A stretch of DNA of 64,000 nt from Allium sativum (lineage: Eukaryota > Streptophyta > Magnoliopsida > Asparagales > Amaryllidaceae): the NCBI GenBank assembly GCA_030737875.1, contig CM060915.1, forward strand, positions 570,260,577 through 570,324,576, read 5' to 3'. This document shows, in pieces, positions 24,630 through 36,755 of this stretch (its first letter is position 1; the number at the start of each line of letters is the position of its first letter). Made by a program: the position numbers and the translations under genes. Below the pieces are notes generated by a model that was not told the DNA's origin, searched no databases, and saw nothing but the letters and a program-made list of their open reading frames with translations.

Positions 24630-26407
24630 TGTAATAACCCGCCCAGAATAGGCCTAAATTCCATCCTAGAAAAGGCTAGTCGAAACTTAGAGCCATTCTA
24701 AATGGATCGTTGGTTCTTATAAGGACATGGTATAACAGATATAACAAACAATACTAAAACAAAATCAGAATCTCACACAGTATAAGGGACAAAATGTAAT
24801 ACCTACCTTTAATTAAAACCACCATTAATGTCGGTTACAACGAGTTTCATACAGTAATAGGTACATCAATAATAATTATCCCAATAATATAATCATACTA
24901 TAATAAATAACTAGAGCTTCCATCGTTGGACTCCTTCACAAAATCATCACTGATCCCAAGCATCCTCACATACTAACATGTTTATGTTATGAGGCGGGAG
25001 GTCAGAACATAAAATTCTAATGAAAGAAAGTCATATAAGTTTAGGAATGACTATTTCCTATATTTGGCAGTGTAAATTCTTCATGCTATGTCTACGCAAA
25101 TAAACATACACAACAAAATACATAAGGCAAACATCCTTACAGTCACTTAAGGCCTACATGTAATTCTGAGGGCAGACTTCCTTATAGCCACATAGTACCC
25201 CACGAGGCGGGCTATACCTAGTCACTTAAGACCATTACCTAATTTTATTAGGATGGACATCCCTGTAGTCACTCAATACCCTCTAGTGGTCCCTTATCCA
25301 CTTAAGACCTCATCTCTAACGTCTACATCATAAAATATACTACATGGAGATAAATAGTAATGGCCACTTACTAGCAGGACTGGGGCAGGAACAAAACTTC
25401 ATTTGAGATCCTTCTAGCAGATCCTCTTGTTACTATCTAGCTATCCCTATGTGTGAACTTATGGCCACTTAATACTTTCCTTAGACGGTGATTCTTTAGG
25501 CCATTTATATAAACCGTCCCTAGGCCAGCCTTCACTAAGCCCCTAGATAAGAAGCAAACATTACTTGGAGAACTATCCTACTAATACGCTATCGTCCAAT
25601 AAGACTATTTAATGCCTTATGTAAAAGAAAGGCGGACCAAAAGACCGGTTAAATCCTCAAAAGGCAGGGTCCCATGACTTGGGTCCAAAACCAAGTAGTG
25701 AACCTTAGGAAACCTAGTCCTAACCACTTAATACCCTACAAGTGGTAGGCTAGCCACTAATAAATTTCTCAAGGAAGGTCTACTTTACAAACAAATACAC
25801 ACACACACAATAGACATCTCATATTAAGTCATCCACCAGGAGATGCTAAATTTGCCGGGTGGTTCCGAGCAGGGTTCTACTAGATGCTAGGCTTAATCTT
25901 GCATCAAAATGTACTAATTATAATGTCCCATGAAACTTAGACCTCCCACATAAACCAGTCTTACATGTAGATGTTGGATATGTCAGTCGGTTTCGGGTAG
26001 ACTTCTAGTATAAGTAACGGTTAACCTCAAGTCTTTTTTACCATTAATTATAATTAAAACCAATAACTCACACATATGCATACATTCTTATTGGGATATT
26101 CAAATTCAAATTCCTAGTTTATATGTAATCAGTACGCACTTAATACACATTAAATACGTTTATTACGCCATATATTTATATAGGCGTGAATTATGCGAAC
26201 GAGATTAACATTCTTACCTCATTTGAAATGTTAATCCTAACAAACCACTATTATGGTATACAAGTTATTTCCCTACTGATTTAACATGGTCCAACATGCA
26301 TAATCACAATAAATGATAAAAAGGGAAATAACAACATCAACATATAAGTTGTAACCAAGACTTGAATGATTTTGCAATAAAAGAATAAAGACAAGGTGTA
26401 ATATTCA
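24630..26407 (-). mobile_element. Truncated LTR related to the 3.8 kb solo LTR
   Basis: Starts TGTAATAACCCGCCC, an LTR-end type seen in this window. It has an inverted counterpart of the ACATATCCAACA/GTGGGAGGTC region of the 20,761-24,585 LTR near 25,925-26,010. It ends at 26,407, where a Tat-like LTR begins after ATTCA. Many ACCTAGT and CACTTAA words recur. No coding sequence is seen. Confidence 0.5.
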
Positions 26408-27137
26408 TGTTAGACCAAAAAGTATTTCTAACACCCAATTGAATAATAATTTTAAGAAAATCGAATCAAAATACAACGAGAACACAAGTTTATAGTGGTT
26501 CGGCGTTAACGAGCACACGTCCACTTTATACTTTTCTGATTGATGAATTGAATACAAATACAAATACAATGACGATATCCACTCAATCTCACAAGTACAA
26601 TCAATAATTTCTCTTAATTTTCTTCAACTGTACTGAAAGATTCTAAGCACAATCTGAAATGATAGAGGAAATTTGTTGGTGATGGAGTAGGAGTGAATAA
26701 TTGGCCAAAAGATCCTTGAAAATGGTGCTTGGTGGTGTATTTATAAGCACAAAATTCCTTCGGTTCGGGTGCCACGTAGATACCATCCAAGGAATCTCGG
26801 ACTCGAAAGCTCTGGGATATTGACAGAGCACTAAGAACGTGGCATGATGGGGGGTAACCGCTCCGATTTGTAGGAATGTGGAATGTGACTACTGCAGCAT
26901 TGACCCTTGATTCAAATAAGTTGAGGGAATATGGTTCAGATCAGTTATTGGCACACCTAACTGAATTGAGTATGTTGTCTGGAACTGATCTTCTTAGCTT
27001 GCGTGTAGCTAATAGAGGGGCTCGGGTAGAGGGGACAGAACCGGTCTGGTGGTCCATCTGCCACACTTCCTTCTCTTGAATACATTCATCCATTAATTCC
27101 TTAGCTTTGTGCAGTCTAACCACAAAGTAGGCTAACA
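26408..27137 (-). mobile_element. Tat-like 3' LTR (LTR2)
   Basis: 730 bp. The plus strand runs from TGTTAGACC to AGGCTAACA, like LTR1. On the minus strand there is TATAAATAC near 26,735-26,745 and the signature AACCACTATAAACTTGTG near 26,490. A PPT borders it on the high-coordinate side, so the element lies to the right and reads on the minus strand. ATTCA (26,403-26,407) would be its target duplication. Confidence 0.75.
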
Positions 27138-27150
27138 TTTTTCCCCCTCG
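27138..27150 (-). other. Polypurine tract of Tat-like element
   Basis: On the minus strand CGAGGGGGAAAAA directly precedes the LTR start TGTTAGCC. This fixes the polarity of LTR2 as a 3' LTR. Confidence 0.7.
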
Positions 27151-28103
27151 AAGTATGTTTTCATGGGAGATGATGCATACTTCGAAATAGTCAACTTGTT
27201 TGCTCTTGAATCAGTGTTAATCAGCAGTCATGTCTTTTGGTCGAGTCATGATGCCTTACAGGGTCACGTATTCTAGTCCATCTGCCATGTCTATAAATAC
27301 ATCAAAGGATCAGAAACCACTTTTACTATTATAATCTTCGAGACTTCATTTTAAGGTCCAAGCAATTTCTCCAGGTAATCTTTTATAATGTGTATTTGTG
27401 ATTTTTAACGTCTTTGTCCCACTTTATTTACTTTCATTTCATTTCGTGGTTAAGATATCGATATCAAGACCAAATAGCATCACGAATCGGATTGGTTTTA
27501 CTCGATCCAATCTATAACCAGTCCGCGGTGGCCCTTGGGCCAGAAATCCCTTAATTGCATGATTTTCATCTCAGGCGGGCCGGATCGGATGGTCACATCT
27601 ATTAGAATACGAATGGTCTTTTTAGTTATATACATAAATTCATGTGTTCCCTTTCATTCGTCATTTCCTATCACCGATTTCCCAATCTCCTCAAGAACCT
27701 AATTCCCAATTTCCTAGAAATCCTTCTAATCTTCAAATTGCGCTTATAGGTGGGGTTTCGATTGTCATTTCTTTTTGTTTTAATCAAACTAATCTTGAAA
27801 CTAGAATCGATTTAGTCAATTTAATTCAACATCTATCTTGACGTCAACGTCCTCCAGTTCACCGCCACCGTTACTAGCAACTTCGTCATCGCCTTGAGGT
27901 GGTGGTGAGGGTGAGCTGAGCGCGAATGCCAAGGACCTCCGTTCATGAACATATAACCGCACTGGATTTTTGGTAAAATGATGGGTTCATAGCTTCTAAC
28001 AAGGTGACGATGTGACAAGAGGGAAGAAGGTGTTAAGCTCAAATGAGTGGGAGCAGATCGTAGTGGAACGAATGACTCCGGAACGAGTTCAAATATGTTT
28101 GAA
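27151..28103 (-). mobile_element. Tat-like element, non-coding stretch between additional ORF and 3' LTR
   Basis: No coding motif is recognised on either strand. GATCGGATGG and GGGCCGGATC words occur near 27,560-27,590. It is assigned to the element by position, between PPT and additional ORF. Confidence 0.35.
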
Positions 28104-28333
28104 TAGGGGTGTACGACCATGATAATAAAGGGGGGCCGGTTCGGATCAGAAAGGCCAATTTAGGAGAAAATTTAAAACACGTTTAAGTGAAGGAAGGAAG
28201 CTCTAGACTATTAGTTTGGTTTAGTTCGGTGTTATCCGATCCGAACAGATTTGGCTCCACAGGTTCTGATCCGGACCAATCTCGTTCCTCCTTTAATATC
28301 GAAACAACCCGACTAGTTTACTCAACATCCCTA
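28104..28333. mobile_element. hAT-type MITE, 230 bp, imperfect TSD
   Basis: Ends TAGGGGTGTACG and ACTCAACATCCCTA (the complement of the latter starts TAGGGATG) fit hAT terminal repeats. The flanking 8-mers TGTTTGAA (28,096-28,103) and TGTTCGCA (28,334-28,341) agree at six of eight positions. The interior carries inverted GGTTCGGATC and GATCCGAAC words. No transposase. Confidence 0.6.
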
Positions 28334-28762
28334 TGTTCGCATATATGAACTTCCGAACTGAACCGTTGTTTAAGACTTGGGCCTCAAATCGACCCAAGGG
28401 CACTCTATTAGGAAATACACGCATAATCTAATTCCATCATTCAAACTTGATTGAGGCATAGAGCCTATACAAAGCAAATTTAAGGTGCAAAATTTCAGGT
28501 ATAACTTAACCAACACCAAATATAGCTTATAGGTTTGGGGATAGTTAGTATAGAACCTCCACGACTGGACATTCTCGGACTGAATGAACAAATGACTGTT
28601 AACTTTCTCATATACTGTACTTTATTCTGCTAGATTATATACTTTATGACTTTAACATTGCACACATCAGTACTAGTTAGCACACAAATACGCACAAGGG
28701 GGACATGGGAAACTACCAACTAATTTATGTTATCTCTTGGATAGTACAACGATCGTGTGAGG
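28334..28762. other. Intergenic-like stretch within Tat material
   Basis: No motif or coding region that I can support. It precedes the first readable codons of the additional ORF. Confidence 0.4.
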
Positions 28763-29317
28763 AAGACACTCAGCCAGACTCATAGAGAAAGCTGAAGCTT
28801 TAGGGCCATCTGAGAATCCCAATCCCGAAAACGTATCATCTACTTCAGATTTAGCATTGGATAGTGCTGGTTCGGACTATGAAATAGAAATTCACAATGG
28901 TGGAGAATCATCTAGAAGTGAAGTTTCTATAAATGATGAAGAGGATGGAGGAGTGAGAGACAATCGTGCTCCTGACGAATTCGAAAGTGCCATTATCTTA
29001 GAATCACCCGGTGACTCAATTGAGTCAACAATTGAAGATCCCAAACTTAAGCGACTATGCTTAAAATGTGGAATTCTTTAAAAGGATACCAAGTTGGCAA
29101 CTAAGACAGACCCGCCTTATAATCCACCCCAAGGATATATGACGATTAGCCGGTTAATGTGTATTGTCGGGGTGATCCCTCCATTTTCTCCATTCGTCGT
29201 CAATTTTCTGAGACGAATGCAAATTACCCCTATGCAACTCACCCCAATGCCTATGCTTATTTGTACACTTCATGCATCGCTTATAAGGAAATTCTTGGGA
29301 CAGAACTCACCTTCGAA

Positions 29318-29952
29318 TAGGGACGAGCATGGTGTGGTTTTGACTTAAAACCGCACTCGGAACAGCTAGGGTGCGGTTTTCAGAAGTAAGAACCGGAACC
29401 GAACCAAGAACCGTTGGTGCGGTTCGGTTTTAAAAGTGCGGTTTTGGTTTTTAAAAGTGCGGTTTCAGTTTTAAAACCAACTGGTAAAAAAAGGCGGTGT
29501 TTCCTAACTAGTCGGCATGAACATAACATTATCACACATAAACACAACCCAGTCACAGCAATCAATATCTGCTCAAAAATGTAACCTGCGATAAATACAA
29601 CCTTGTCCATTTCTCAATGCAAGTAAACTATATATTTTCTTATGTTTGTAGCTGAAGTGGAGTAAAACGTAAGCATTTAAATGGATACAAGACAAAGTGT
29701 TGTTGGAATGCAAGCAGCGAAAGCTTGAAAAAAGATACACGACAAAGTGTTGTTGGAATGCAAGCATACATAAACTATATCGGTGCAGTTTCGGTTTTGC
29801 GGTTTGAGAAAAGATAAAAACCGAAACCGGACCATACTAACGGTGCGGTTTCATCGGTTTTGCGGTTTTATTTTGGTGCGGTTTTTTAAGATGCGGTTTT
29901 ATGCAGTTTCGGTTCGATTTCCGTTTGTAATCGGTTTTCCTGCTCATCCCTA
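29318..29952. mobile_element. hAT-type MITE, 635 bp, with perfect 8 bp TSD
   Basis: Terminal repeats TAGGGACGAGCA (29,318-29,329) and TGCTCATCCCTA (29,941-29,952) are inverted with one mismatch. CCTTCGAA flanks both ends (29,310-29,317 and 29,953-29,960). Excising it with one TSD restores the reading frame of the host additional ORF. The interior repeats TGCGGTTTTGG and its complement, a composition common in plant hAT MITEs, plus a short tandem duplication near 29,680-29,765 (GACAAAGTGTTGTTGGAATG twice). No transposase, so it is non-autonomous. Confidence 0.92.
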
Positions 29953-30144
29953 CCTTCGAAGACGTATGCTTCTTCTACAATTTTAAACATCAAACAAAAG
30001 ATACTCTGTCCTTTATGTATTTTGAATCAATGCCAAAAAGGAAGATTATTGACGTGCCATTCAGTAGCAAAGTAGGGGATGTGAAGCCCGAATGGTTTTA
30101 TATCAAGCAACAACTGGGATTTGCTAGGCGATGGGTTAAATCAA

Positions 30145-30219
30145 GTAAGTTTCATGTCCCAACGCTCTAGCTTTAATTGTTTCTACAAATGCATTGATTC
30201 ATCTTATCTTTATTTGTAG
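30145..30219 (+). other. Putative 75 bp intron in additional ORF
   Basis: GTAAGTTTC at the donor and TTTATTTGTAG at the acceptor, with a T-rich acceptor tract. The coding frame runs across the splice (..RRWVKSS before, SNPRQEANVVYLDR after). The ORF before it would otherwise close shortly after the donor. Confidence 0.6.
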
Positions 30220-33108
30220 TTTCTAATCCAAGGCAGGAAGCGAATGTGGTGTACCTAGATCGCCCGAATTGTCTGCTTAATGGTGATCAGAAATTTCTGA
30301 CTATCAGAGAACGTCTAATAGATGACTATCTTTATCGCCATCACTTACTTTCTATGACTTGTAGCATAGGCCACGAAAAAGGTCCTTATGGATACGTGCC
30401 TCCAGTCGAGGGACAGTTGAAACCTTAATCGAGAAGGGAGAAAAAGTTTGAAAGGTCAAGAATTTGCAGGATCCACCCAAGGAATGCAATTAGGTGGTGA
30501 AGGAACGACTAGGGCGAGGATCTAACTGCACTTAGAAAGAGCCCTTCTCCTGACTCAACTCAGGATTATATACTAGTGAACATACCTGCCAAGGATAGAG
30601 ATCAGTATATTACCCTTATGAACGCTACTACTCCTAAAAAAGGAAATTCTTCGAAGATGCCACCGGTGGCGAAGTCTGAAATTGATGACTCTCATATGGA
30701 TGAGTCAATATATCAAGGCCCGGGAAGGCTTCCCTTGCCTGATGCCGTTTACACTTCGCAAGATTTTGGAGCAGATTCTTTCTTTCCCACTTTCGAGGAA
30801 GAAGTCACTCCCGCGAAAGCCAGGGATACTTCACAAATAGTCTTAGTTCAAGACACCAGTATGTTGGGAGGATCACTTAGGATACGCATAACACACTTGC
30901 ACTGCACGTCATAGCACCCGTGTACAATATTAATCCTGATTCTGATGTTTACTTATGTCATTTTGCAGGACAAATGGCGCGCTACAACTACCCTCTCATC
31001 TTAAGTATGCCTAGATTTTACTCTGATACAGAACATGATCGGGGTGATAACCATTGGAGAGATAGTCGGAGACAATATGATTCTGGTCGTCCTTATTCTT
31101 CACTCTCTCGTTCTCCCCGTCGATCAGATCCTGAAAAGCATAGGAGCCATCAAGATCGTCATGATGGAGACAAATCACATCCCAAAGCTCCAACTCCACC
31201 TAAAGAAAAATATCTTCAAGAAAAGCCACCATCAAAGCATTCTAATTCACAGGATAAAAATAAAGTTTCTGAGAAAGGGCAAGATAAAGGCAAGACATCC
31301 CTTGTACCTGCTAAGCGACGAAATGTCGACTTATCGATAGCACATCCAAGACACTCGATTCCGAGGATAAAGCAAGAATGAAATTTCTAAAGAAACAATT
31401 TCTGGATCATCACTTTGATAACATGCTTTTCATTCCTGATCTTGAGCCAATGTCCTCGAATTAGGAAAATGAAGCTAAGGTTAAAATAGATTTAGCGGAC
31501 AAAGAGATGTACAAGTACTCGCATAAACTTTCCAAAGTCATTCGGGATTTAATAACAGATGTGAAAAACTTGAAGGAAACAGCCGTGTGCAATGAGAGCG
31601 TGATGAAAGAGACAGAAAAAGAAGTGGAGAAGGCACAAACTCAGCTTGCCCTTGCACAACGTAGTGTTGATAACTAAAAAAAGAAATATGAAGAGCTACA
31701 TAAGCATTATCATACCGGATTGGAAGCTCACAGTCATGAACGATTAGAGTTGAAGAAGCAAGCTGAGGATGGAAAATCCGAAAGTATTAACGCAAGGTCA
31801 GATTGCGCTCACCTTGAGCAGGAGAAGGTAGAGTTAGTGAAGAAAAACGCTGAGCTGGAAGCCAAGCTAATGGAAGTCGAATCGAGGGCAGTCCTAGCCG
31901 AGTGGAATGCAAGCATTGCTATTAAATCTACTGAGGATGCCAATGCACAACTTTCTTCAGCCCAAAGGAGTTGGACGATTATAGCGAGCTCATGATACAA
32001 TTTTTTGCTCAAGTGATAAGTTATTGGGACATTTCTTGGATCAAGTATCACCCAACAACTATGGTTTATGTGTGGGATCAAGTTGTTGAATGGGAGAAGA
32101 AAAAGCTCAAGGTGGACTCCATTGACGAAGGGAAACTCATGGAGAAATATCTAAAGGGTGAGGAGCCGGTACGCTTAGCTGAAGGGCATAAAATTATCTC
32201 TACTACTATGGAGGAGGAGATGCTCCAGTTTAAGGGAAAACAAACTATCGAAACCGGCTCTTCGTCTATTGCCACAGGGCTACCGAATTATAGGAGTATG
32301 ATCCGGAGAATCCAAGAATTTCCGAGACATCTTTCTTGTCTCCTATTGTTGAAATGACCTTAGAAACCCATGCTGCTCTTGTTGAGAAGTCATCTTAAGG
32401 TATCTCTACCTTTTCACCTTAATTTAGAGAGCTATTTCAACTTTCTGTCATATTGTTGGAAAAATAATCGAAGAACCTGAGTTTTCTCCAAAGTTAATAA
32501 CAGTTACTTCCTGTCCTGTAGGTGCAAAGCTGGCCGACAATACCGATGAAAAACAGGAAGAGGCTACTGATGCTAAGTCCGGCGAGAAGGCCGAGGATAA
32601 AAAGAAAGAAGCCACTGAATCAACATCTGCTGAGAAGGCGGAGGAGAAGCAAGAAGAGGTTACTGACAAAGCTCTCATGTCATCCAGTACTGAGACTCCC
32701 AAAGAAGGGGAAATGATAGACGCTTTGAAAGATGATGGAGGCAATAATGGGAATGAGGAAGATGACGATGTTGTGGTAACTGGAGGCTTTGGGGAAACCG
32801 ACAACATGATTTTGGCCTAGATGAAAGTGAAAAATGATGTGCTCCTAAAAGCCAAATTTGAGGAAGAAACCAAAGAACCCCTTAACATTGACCCCATCCA
32901 GTCGGTACCTCCTGGTCAGAAAATAGTCGTCAAGCTTTCAAAGTCAATCACTTCTCAACTAGCATCTCAGTCCTCTATAGCTCTCCAAGTTACTCCTCCC
33001 AAAGACAAGAAGAATTTAAAGAAGAGTCTTCTCACTGATGCTGAAAAGGAAGAAAAACAAAAACAAAAGGCTGCTCGGATGCCCAAGCCTTCCCCCAAAT
33101 CCAAGTGA

Positions 33109-34080
33109 AATGTGATTCAGTTCTTCCATTTTGTTTTCTACTGGCCTGTTGTTGTAGCGAGCGCGGCCCTCGCATTTTTTGATTAGTCTTCTTGTGTAAA
33201 ACTATGCTTATGTAAGTAAAGTAGCTTGTTTTTCGGCGATGTCAAATATTTGCAAGTTCATAAGTTATCCTAAGTAAATGCATTATTAGTCAAGGCGTTA
33301 TTAACATAAATGACATATAATATATCACATCAAACTAAGCTATAAACCAAATAACAATAAATCACATTGCATACCAAATAGAAAATCCCATATGAGCTTC
33401 CCTGCAAACCTTAACATATGCAACACAAAATTGTTACTAGACTAGGTAACAAATAGCAGGAAATATGATACATATGTATATGCCCCCAATCAATCTCGAA
33501 TAAAGTTCCTGGCCAGGGCTTGTTCGGGAATGATTAGGATGGCATTAGATTGCCCCCAATTCTTCAGTGAGGATAAGGATCCTTCTTCTTGGCATCTGTT
33601 CTTAGTGCCTTTATACTCTCCTGTCATATACCCAGGATAGAGTGCGGTCAAGGCGGTCTTAATCGTGGTGCACCATCACGCCTTGGGGATATCGTCTTCT
33701 CGTCCTTTATACTCTCTCTCAAAACATAAGAGTTAGAGTCTGGGACGTCGTCTTTCCATGCTTTATACTTTCTTATGTAAACGGTCATCTCGTTCGCTCT
33801 GGTTTTCCTTCTACACCTAATCTATTAAGGTAGATTTTCACCAGTTCGAGTAGTATACCTGCTTTTAATTTCAATTCAATTTTAATGTTTCATACCCAGA
33901 ACAAAACAATCAAAGGACATAGAGAGATAAATGCAAGAAAGATAAATGACACAATGTTTTTATAGTGGCTTGGCCAAATCATAGCCTACGTCCACTTTAT
34001 AATCTTTTGTATATATTAACTAGACTTTTCTAGGCAAGTCGTGCCTTTTTACATAGTCTATAAAAAAAAACAGTACAAAT
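33109..34080. mobile_element. Tat-like element spacer between additional ORF and integrase end
   Basis: Begins with a 3'UTR-like stretch after the additional ORF. CTTTATACTCTC-type words recur near 33,610, 33,700 and 33,755. Near 33,950-34,005 is an orphan copy of the Tat-LTR signature (TTTATAGTGGCTTGG, then AGCCTACGTCCACTTTATA) without a recognisable full LTR. No coding sequence. Confidence 0.4.
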
Positions 34081-34320
34081 TTAAGTCAAGTATTGCCGCA
34101 AGTGATGGGCGTTCCATGCATTGGGCATCTCTTCACCATCTACCATCGTTAACTTGAAAGCTCCTAAGTCAAGTTTCCGTTGAACAGTATACGGTCCTTC
34201 CCATTTTAGACCCAAATGAACAGGGGTCGGGAAGACACGTTTCAAGACCAAGCCTATAGGTTCAAAGGTCCGAGGCCGATCCTTCATGTTGTAGTATCGT
34301 GCAACTTGGTGCTCATTATA
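34081..34320 (-). pseudogene. Ty3/gypsy integrase C-terminal fragment
   Basis: The minus-strand reading has VLKRVFPTPVHLGLKWEGPY, then YTVQRKLDLGAFKL, and ends WNAHHLRQYLT. This is the C-terminal domain that closes the integrase of Tat-lineage polyproteins (WEGPY, then NxxHLxxY). The catalytic core, the HHCC zinc finger and the whole RT-RNase H region are missing: upstream sequence jumps to protease by about 34,400. It is therefore the 3' end of an internally deleted pol. Confidence 0.8.
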
Positions 34321-34349
34321 CTGAGAGCCGATGTTTATTACAATAAACG

Positions 34350-34900
34350 CCAGAATTCTAACTCTTCGGCAGTCTCCATCTCCTAATTCTACAGATAGCT
34401 TAACCTAGCCGACTGGTTCGATGGCTGCTTCATTGAAACCGAGTATCTGGAGAGTACAAGGCTCCAAGTCTTTCAACTACAGCTTCATTTGGTCATAGGC
34501 TTGTTTAAATAAAATGTTCACCGAGCTTCCATTGTCGACTAGAACCTTCCGCAACGTAGCTAGGCCGGTAATGGCTGTTATCACCAGTGGATCGGGTCAG
34601 AGCCTCTATGCCGATCGACTCCCGATCACGGAAGATGATATTGTCAGTCATCGTCTTTCTTTACTTTACGGGACTTGTAGCTTCGGGAGCGAGGGGCTTG
34701 CTTCTGCAGCGTCTAGATGCTTTGCAGAATTTGCATAATGCTCCATAGACCGGACGCTATAGCCTGCAGGATGCGGTCCTCCAACAATGGCATTAATCGC
34801 AATCCCTTTCCCTTCTCCTAGATGGTAGCTCGAGGTGTTTCCTCATTGTGTTTGGGTGCTAAAGTCCCTTGCCCCCGTCTCTCGAGGCTGCTTTATACTC
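34350..34900 (-). pseudogene. Ty3/gypsy (Tat-like) aspartic protease region
   Basis: The minus strand at about 34,500-34,560 reads LVDNGSSVNILFKQAYDQM. The DNGSS active-site variant is typical of Tat-type proteases and stands where other elements have D-S/T-G. Downstream, LQILGFNEAA resembles the second protease strand. Stops and frameshifts break the reading. RT should follow but is deleted. Confidence 0.7.
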
Positions 34901-36660
34901 ATCGAGTTTTTCTTATCGAATCAACTTCTCGATGATGTCCCCAAGATGTCGACATTCATCTGCCGTATGTCCGTAAATTTCATGAAATAAACAAAAACTT
35001 TCCATTTGTCCGCTCCTTCTCGGTAGGTTCGCGCAATGGAGGCTTCTTATATTTTACTGTACTACAAGTATCAAGATAAATATCCCCCAGTGTGTCGTTC
35101 AACGCTGTGTAAGTTTCGAAAACCTGGAACCGTGGTCGTTTTCTAGAATTCCTTCTTGGTCTAAGGTTTTTGTAGGCTTCCTTTGATCCATTGCCATCGC
35201 TTACCATAGTTCCTAACATTCACTTCTACCTTCCCTTAGTTACCCCTAGATTGCTTGACCGCGACATTGCTCTGGCTTGGTTTGGTAGATACATCTTTCG
35301 GCCCGTCCTCCTTATCTAGCTACCAAGTTCTTTCCTCAGCCGGATGTTGGCATTTTCATAAAATGTTTCAATCGATGTGAGCGGCTTCCAAATTAAATAT
35401 TTTACGACTCTGTCCGCTTATCAATGCCACTGACCATGGCCATCAGGACGGTTTCATTATTAGGGTTTCTTACTTCGGTGGCAGCCCGGTTGAATCGATT
35501 GAGATAGTTCCTCAAGGACTCGCATCTTCCTTGTTTGACTTCTGAAAGAGCCATGACATGGTTCGATTTTGAGGGGTGAAGACGAAATTGATTCAAGAAT
35601 TTCTAACTCAAGTCATTAAAGCTCGGGACTGATCTTAGGGGTAGATGGAAGAACCACATGAGTGCCACTCCGCTCAAGAAAATTGGAAAGACATTACATT
35701 TGATAGTGTCGGGAGCTACTGCCACTTCCATATGCCATGAGTATCTCATCAAATGTTGTTGTGGATCGGTGGTTCCATCGTAATGGTTCATCTAGGGCAT
35801 ATTGAACCTCCTGGGGAATTCAGGTCATAAAATGTCATCAGTGAATGGCGTATGGCTTCGATCGAATCCCTAGTCCTCATTCTTATGTCCTCTGTTGTCA
35901 TTCATGATCTGTTGTACCATGGCGGTCAGATTCGGAGGAATGACTGCATCTCGATCCGTTTCCTCAACCGACTGACCTCTCCTGGCTCCTTCCACAAGCA
36001 ATTTTGTCGGACTTGCTGTCCGGGCAGTCCTTCCTGCTCCTTGAGTATCTTGGTCAATCACAAGATGTCGAGGAGGATGAACAGGGGCTCATTCTGTTTG
36101 TGCAGCCTTTTGATGAGTAAGTAGAAGGGTGTCTTGGTTTTGTCAGGCTGTGGCGTCAATAACCTCTATCTCGGCTTAACTGGCCTGGTTTTGACCTCCT
36201 ACCTCTAGTTGGTCAGAACGTTCTCCCAGATTCGATTGATGAATATTCTCGATTCTTTCTAACGGACACCGAGGTTGACGTTGATCTCTGCTTCCCCTGG
36301 ATGATGATAAGCTCTCTGTGATGTGGTCTAATAGAGGAGGGGAAGTTGACGATCCCTAAATTCCCAAGCTTTTTGATTCCTGAACTCCTCCCATTGGCTT
36401 GACATGTGATTCATATCCTGTCGCATTGTAGCATTCTACCGAGCATGAACTTCTAAGGCATCCGTAGTTTCATGGAGTTGATTTAACACAGTCATAAACT
36501 CATCTCGGTGGCGAAAGCTGAGGATGGAGATGGATCTGTTGCAGGGGGGTAATACAGGTTGATCCGAACTAGTTCTAGGAGCAGTCGATCCCCTGACTGC
36601 GTCCTTCAATGTCCTGACCTGCGGTTGTTTCCCGGTATTGCGAGTTGTTTTTCCAGACAT
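34900..36660 (-). pseudogene. Ty3/gypsy (Tat-like) gag relic
   Basis: Starts MSGKTTRNTGKQ at 36,660. In the middle, YDGTTDPQQHL, FPIFLSGVALMWF and SFNDL (35,603-35,791), then VKQGRCESLRNYLNRFNRA (35,402-35,596), form the standard plant retrotransposon gag domain. CLFHEIYGHTADEC at about 34,940-34,985 is the CX2HX4HX4C knuckle used by Tat gag. Frame breaks occur between these blocks (35,600, 35,800-35,870, 36,061-36,436), so it cannot make gag. It lies 116 bp downstream of the LTR3 end, as expected for the first ORF. Confidence 0.82.
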
Positions 36661-36755
36661 AACTCAACAATATATGAATAAGGGTAGGATTCTGTCTCGG
36701 GCTTGATGATTCGAAAGTAGAGAAAAAATCCATCTTAGACTGAGAATATCAATTC

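Larger units (their letters stand above)
28763..33108 (+). pseudogene. Broken additional ORF resembling putative gypsy-type transposase (PF04195-like)
   Basis: A plus-strand coding relic, antisense to the neighbouring Tat-type gag-pol. In order: an acidic N-terminus (28,763-29,081); a core domain with GVIPPFSPFVVNFLRR and EPEWFYIKQQ-like words (29,094-30,428), interrupted by a hAT MITE and a 75 bp GT-AG intron; a Ser/Arg/Lys-rich stretch (about 30,968-31,381; RDSRRQYDSGRPYSS); a long coiled coil (31,465-31,995; ELKKQAEDGKSES, AELEAKLMEVESRA); a helical part to 32,357; and an acidic/basic tail (32,521-33,108). The order fits the plant family annotated as putative gypsy-type transposase, known as an extra ORF of Tat elements, often antisense downstream of pol. 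Breaks: frameshifts near 29,085, 29,243 and 31,378, and stops at 31,462, about 31,675 and 32,818. Family recall is from memory, so the name is moderately sure. Confidence 0.6.

Noticed and set aside
28857..33108. Additional ORF as an intact host gene
   Set aside because: Several frameshifts and stops, a hAT insertion, and a position between Tat-type PPT and integrase end favour a decayed element ORF.
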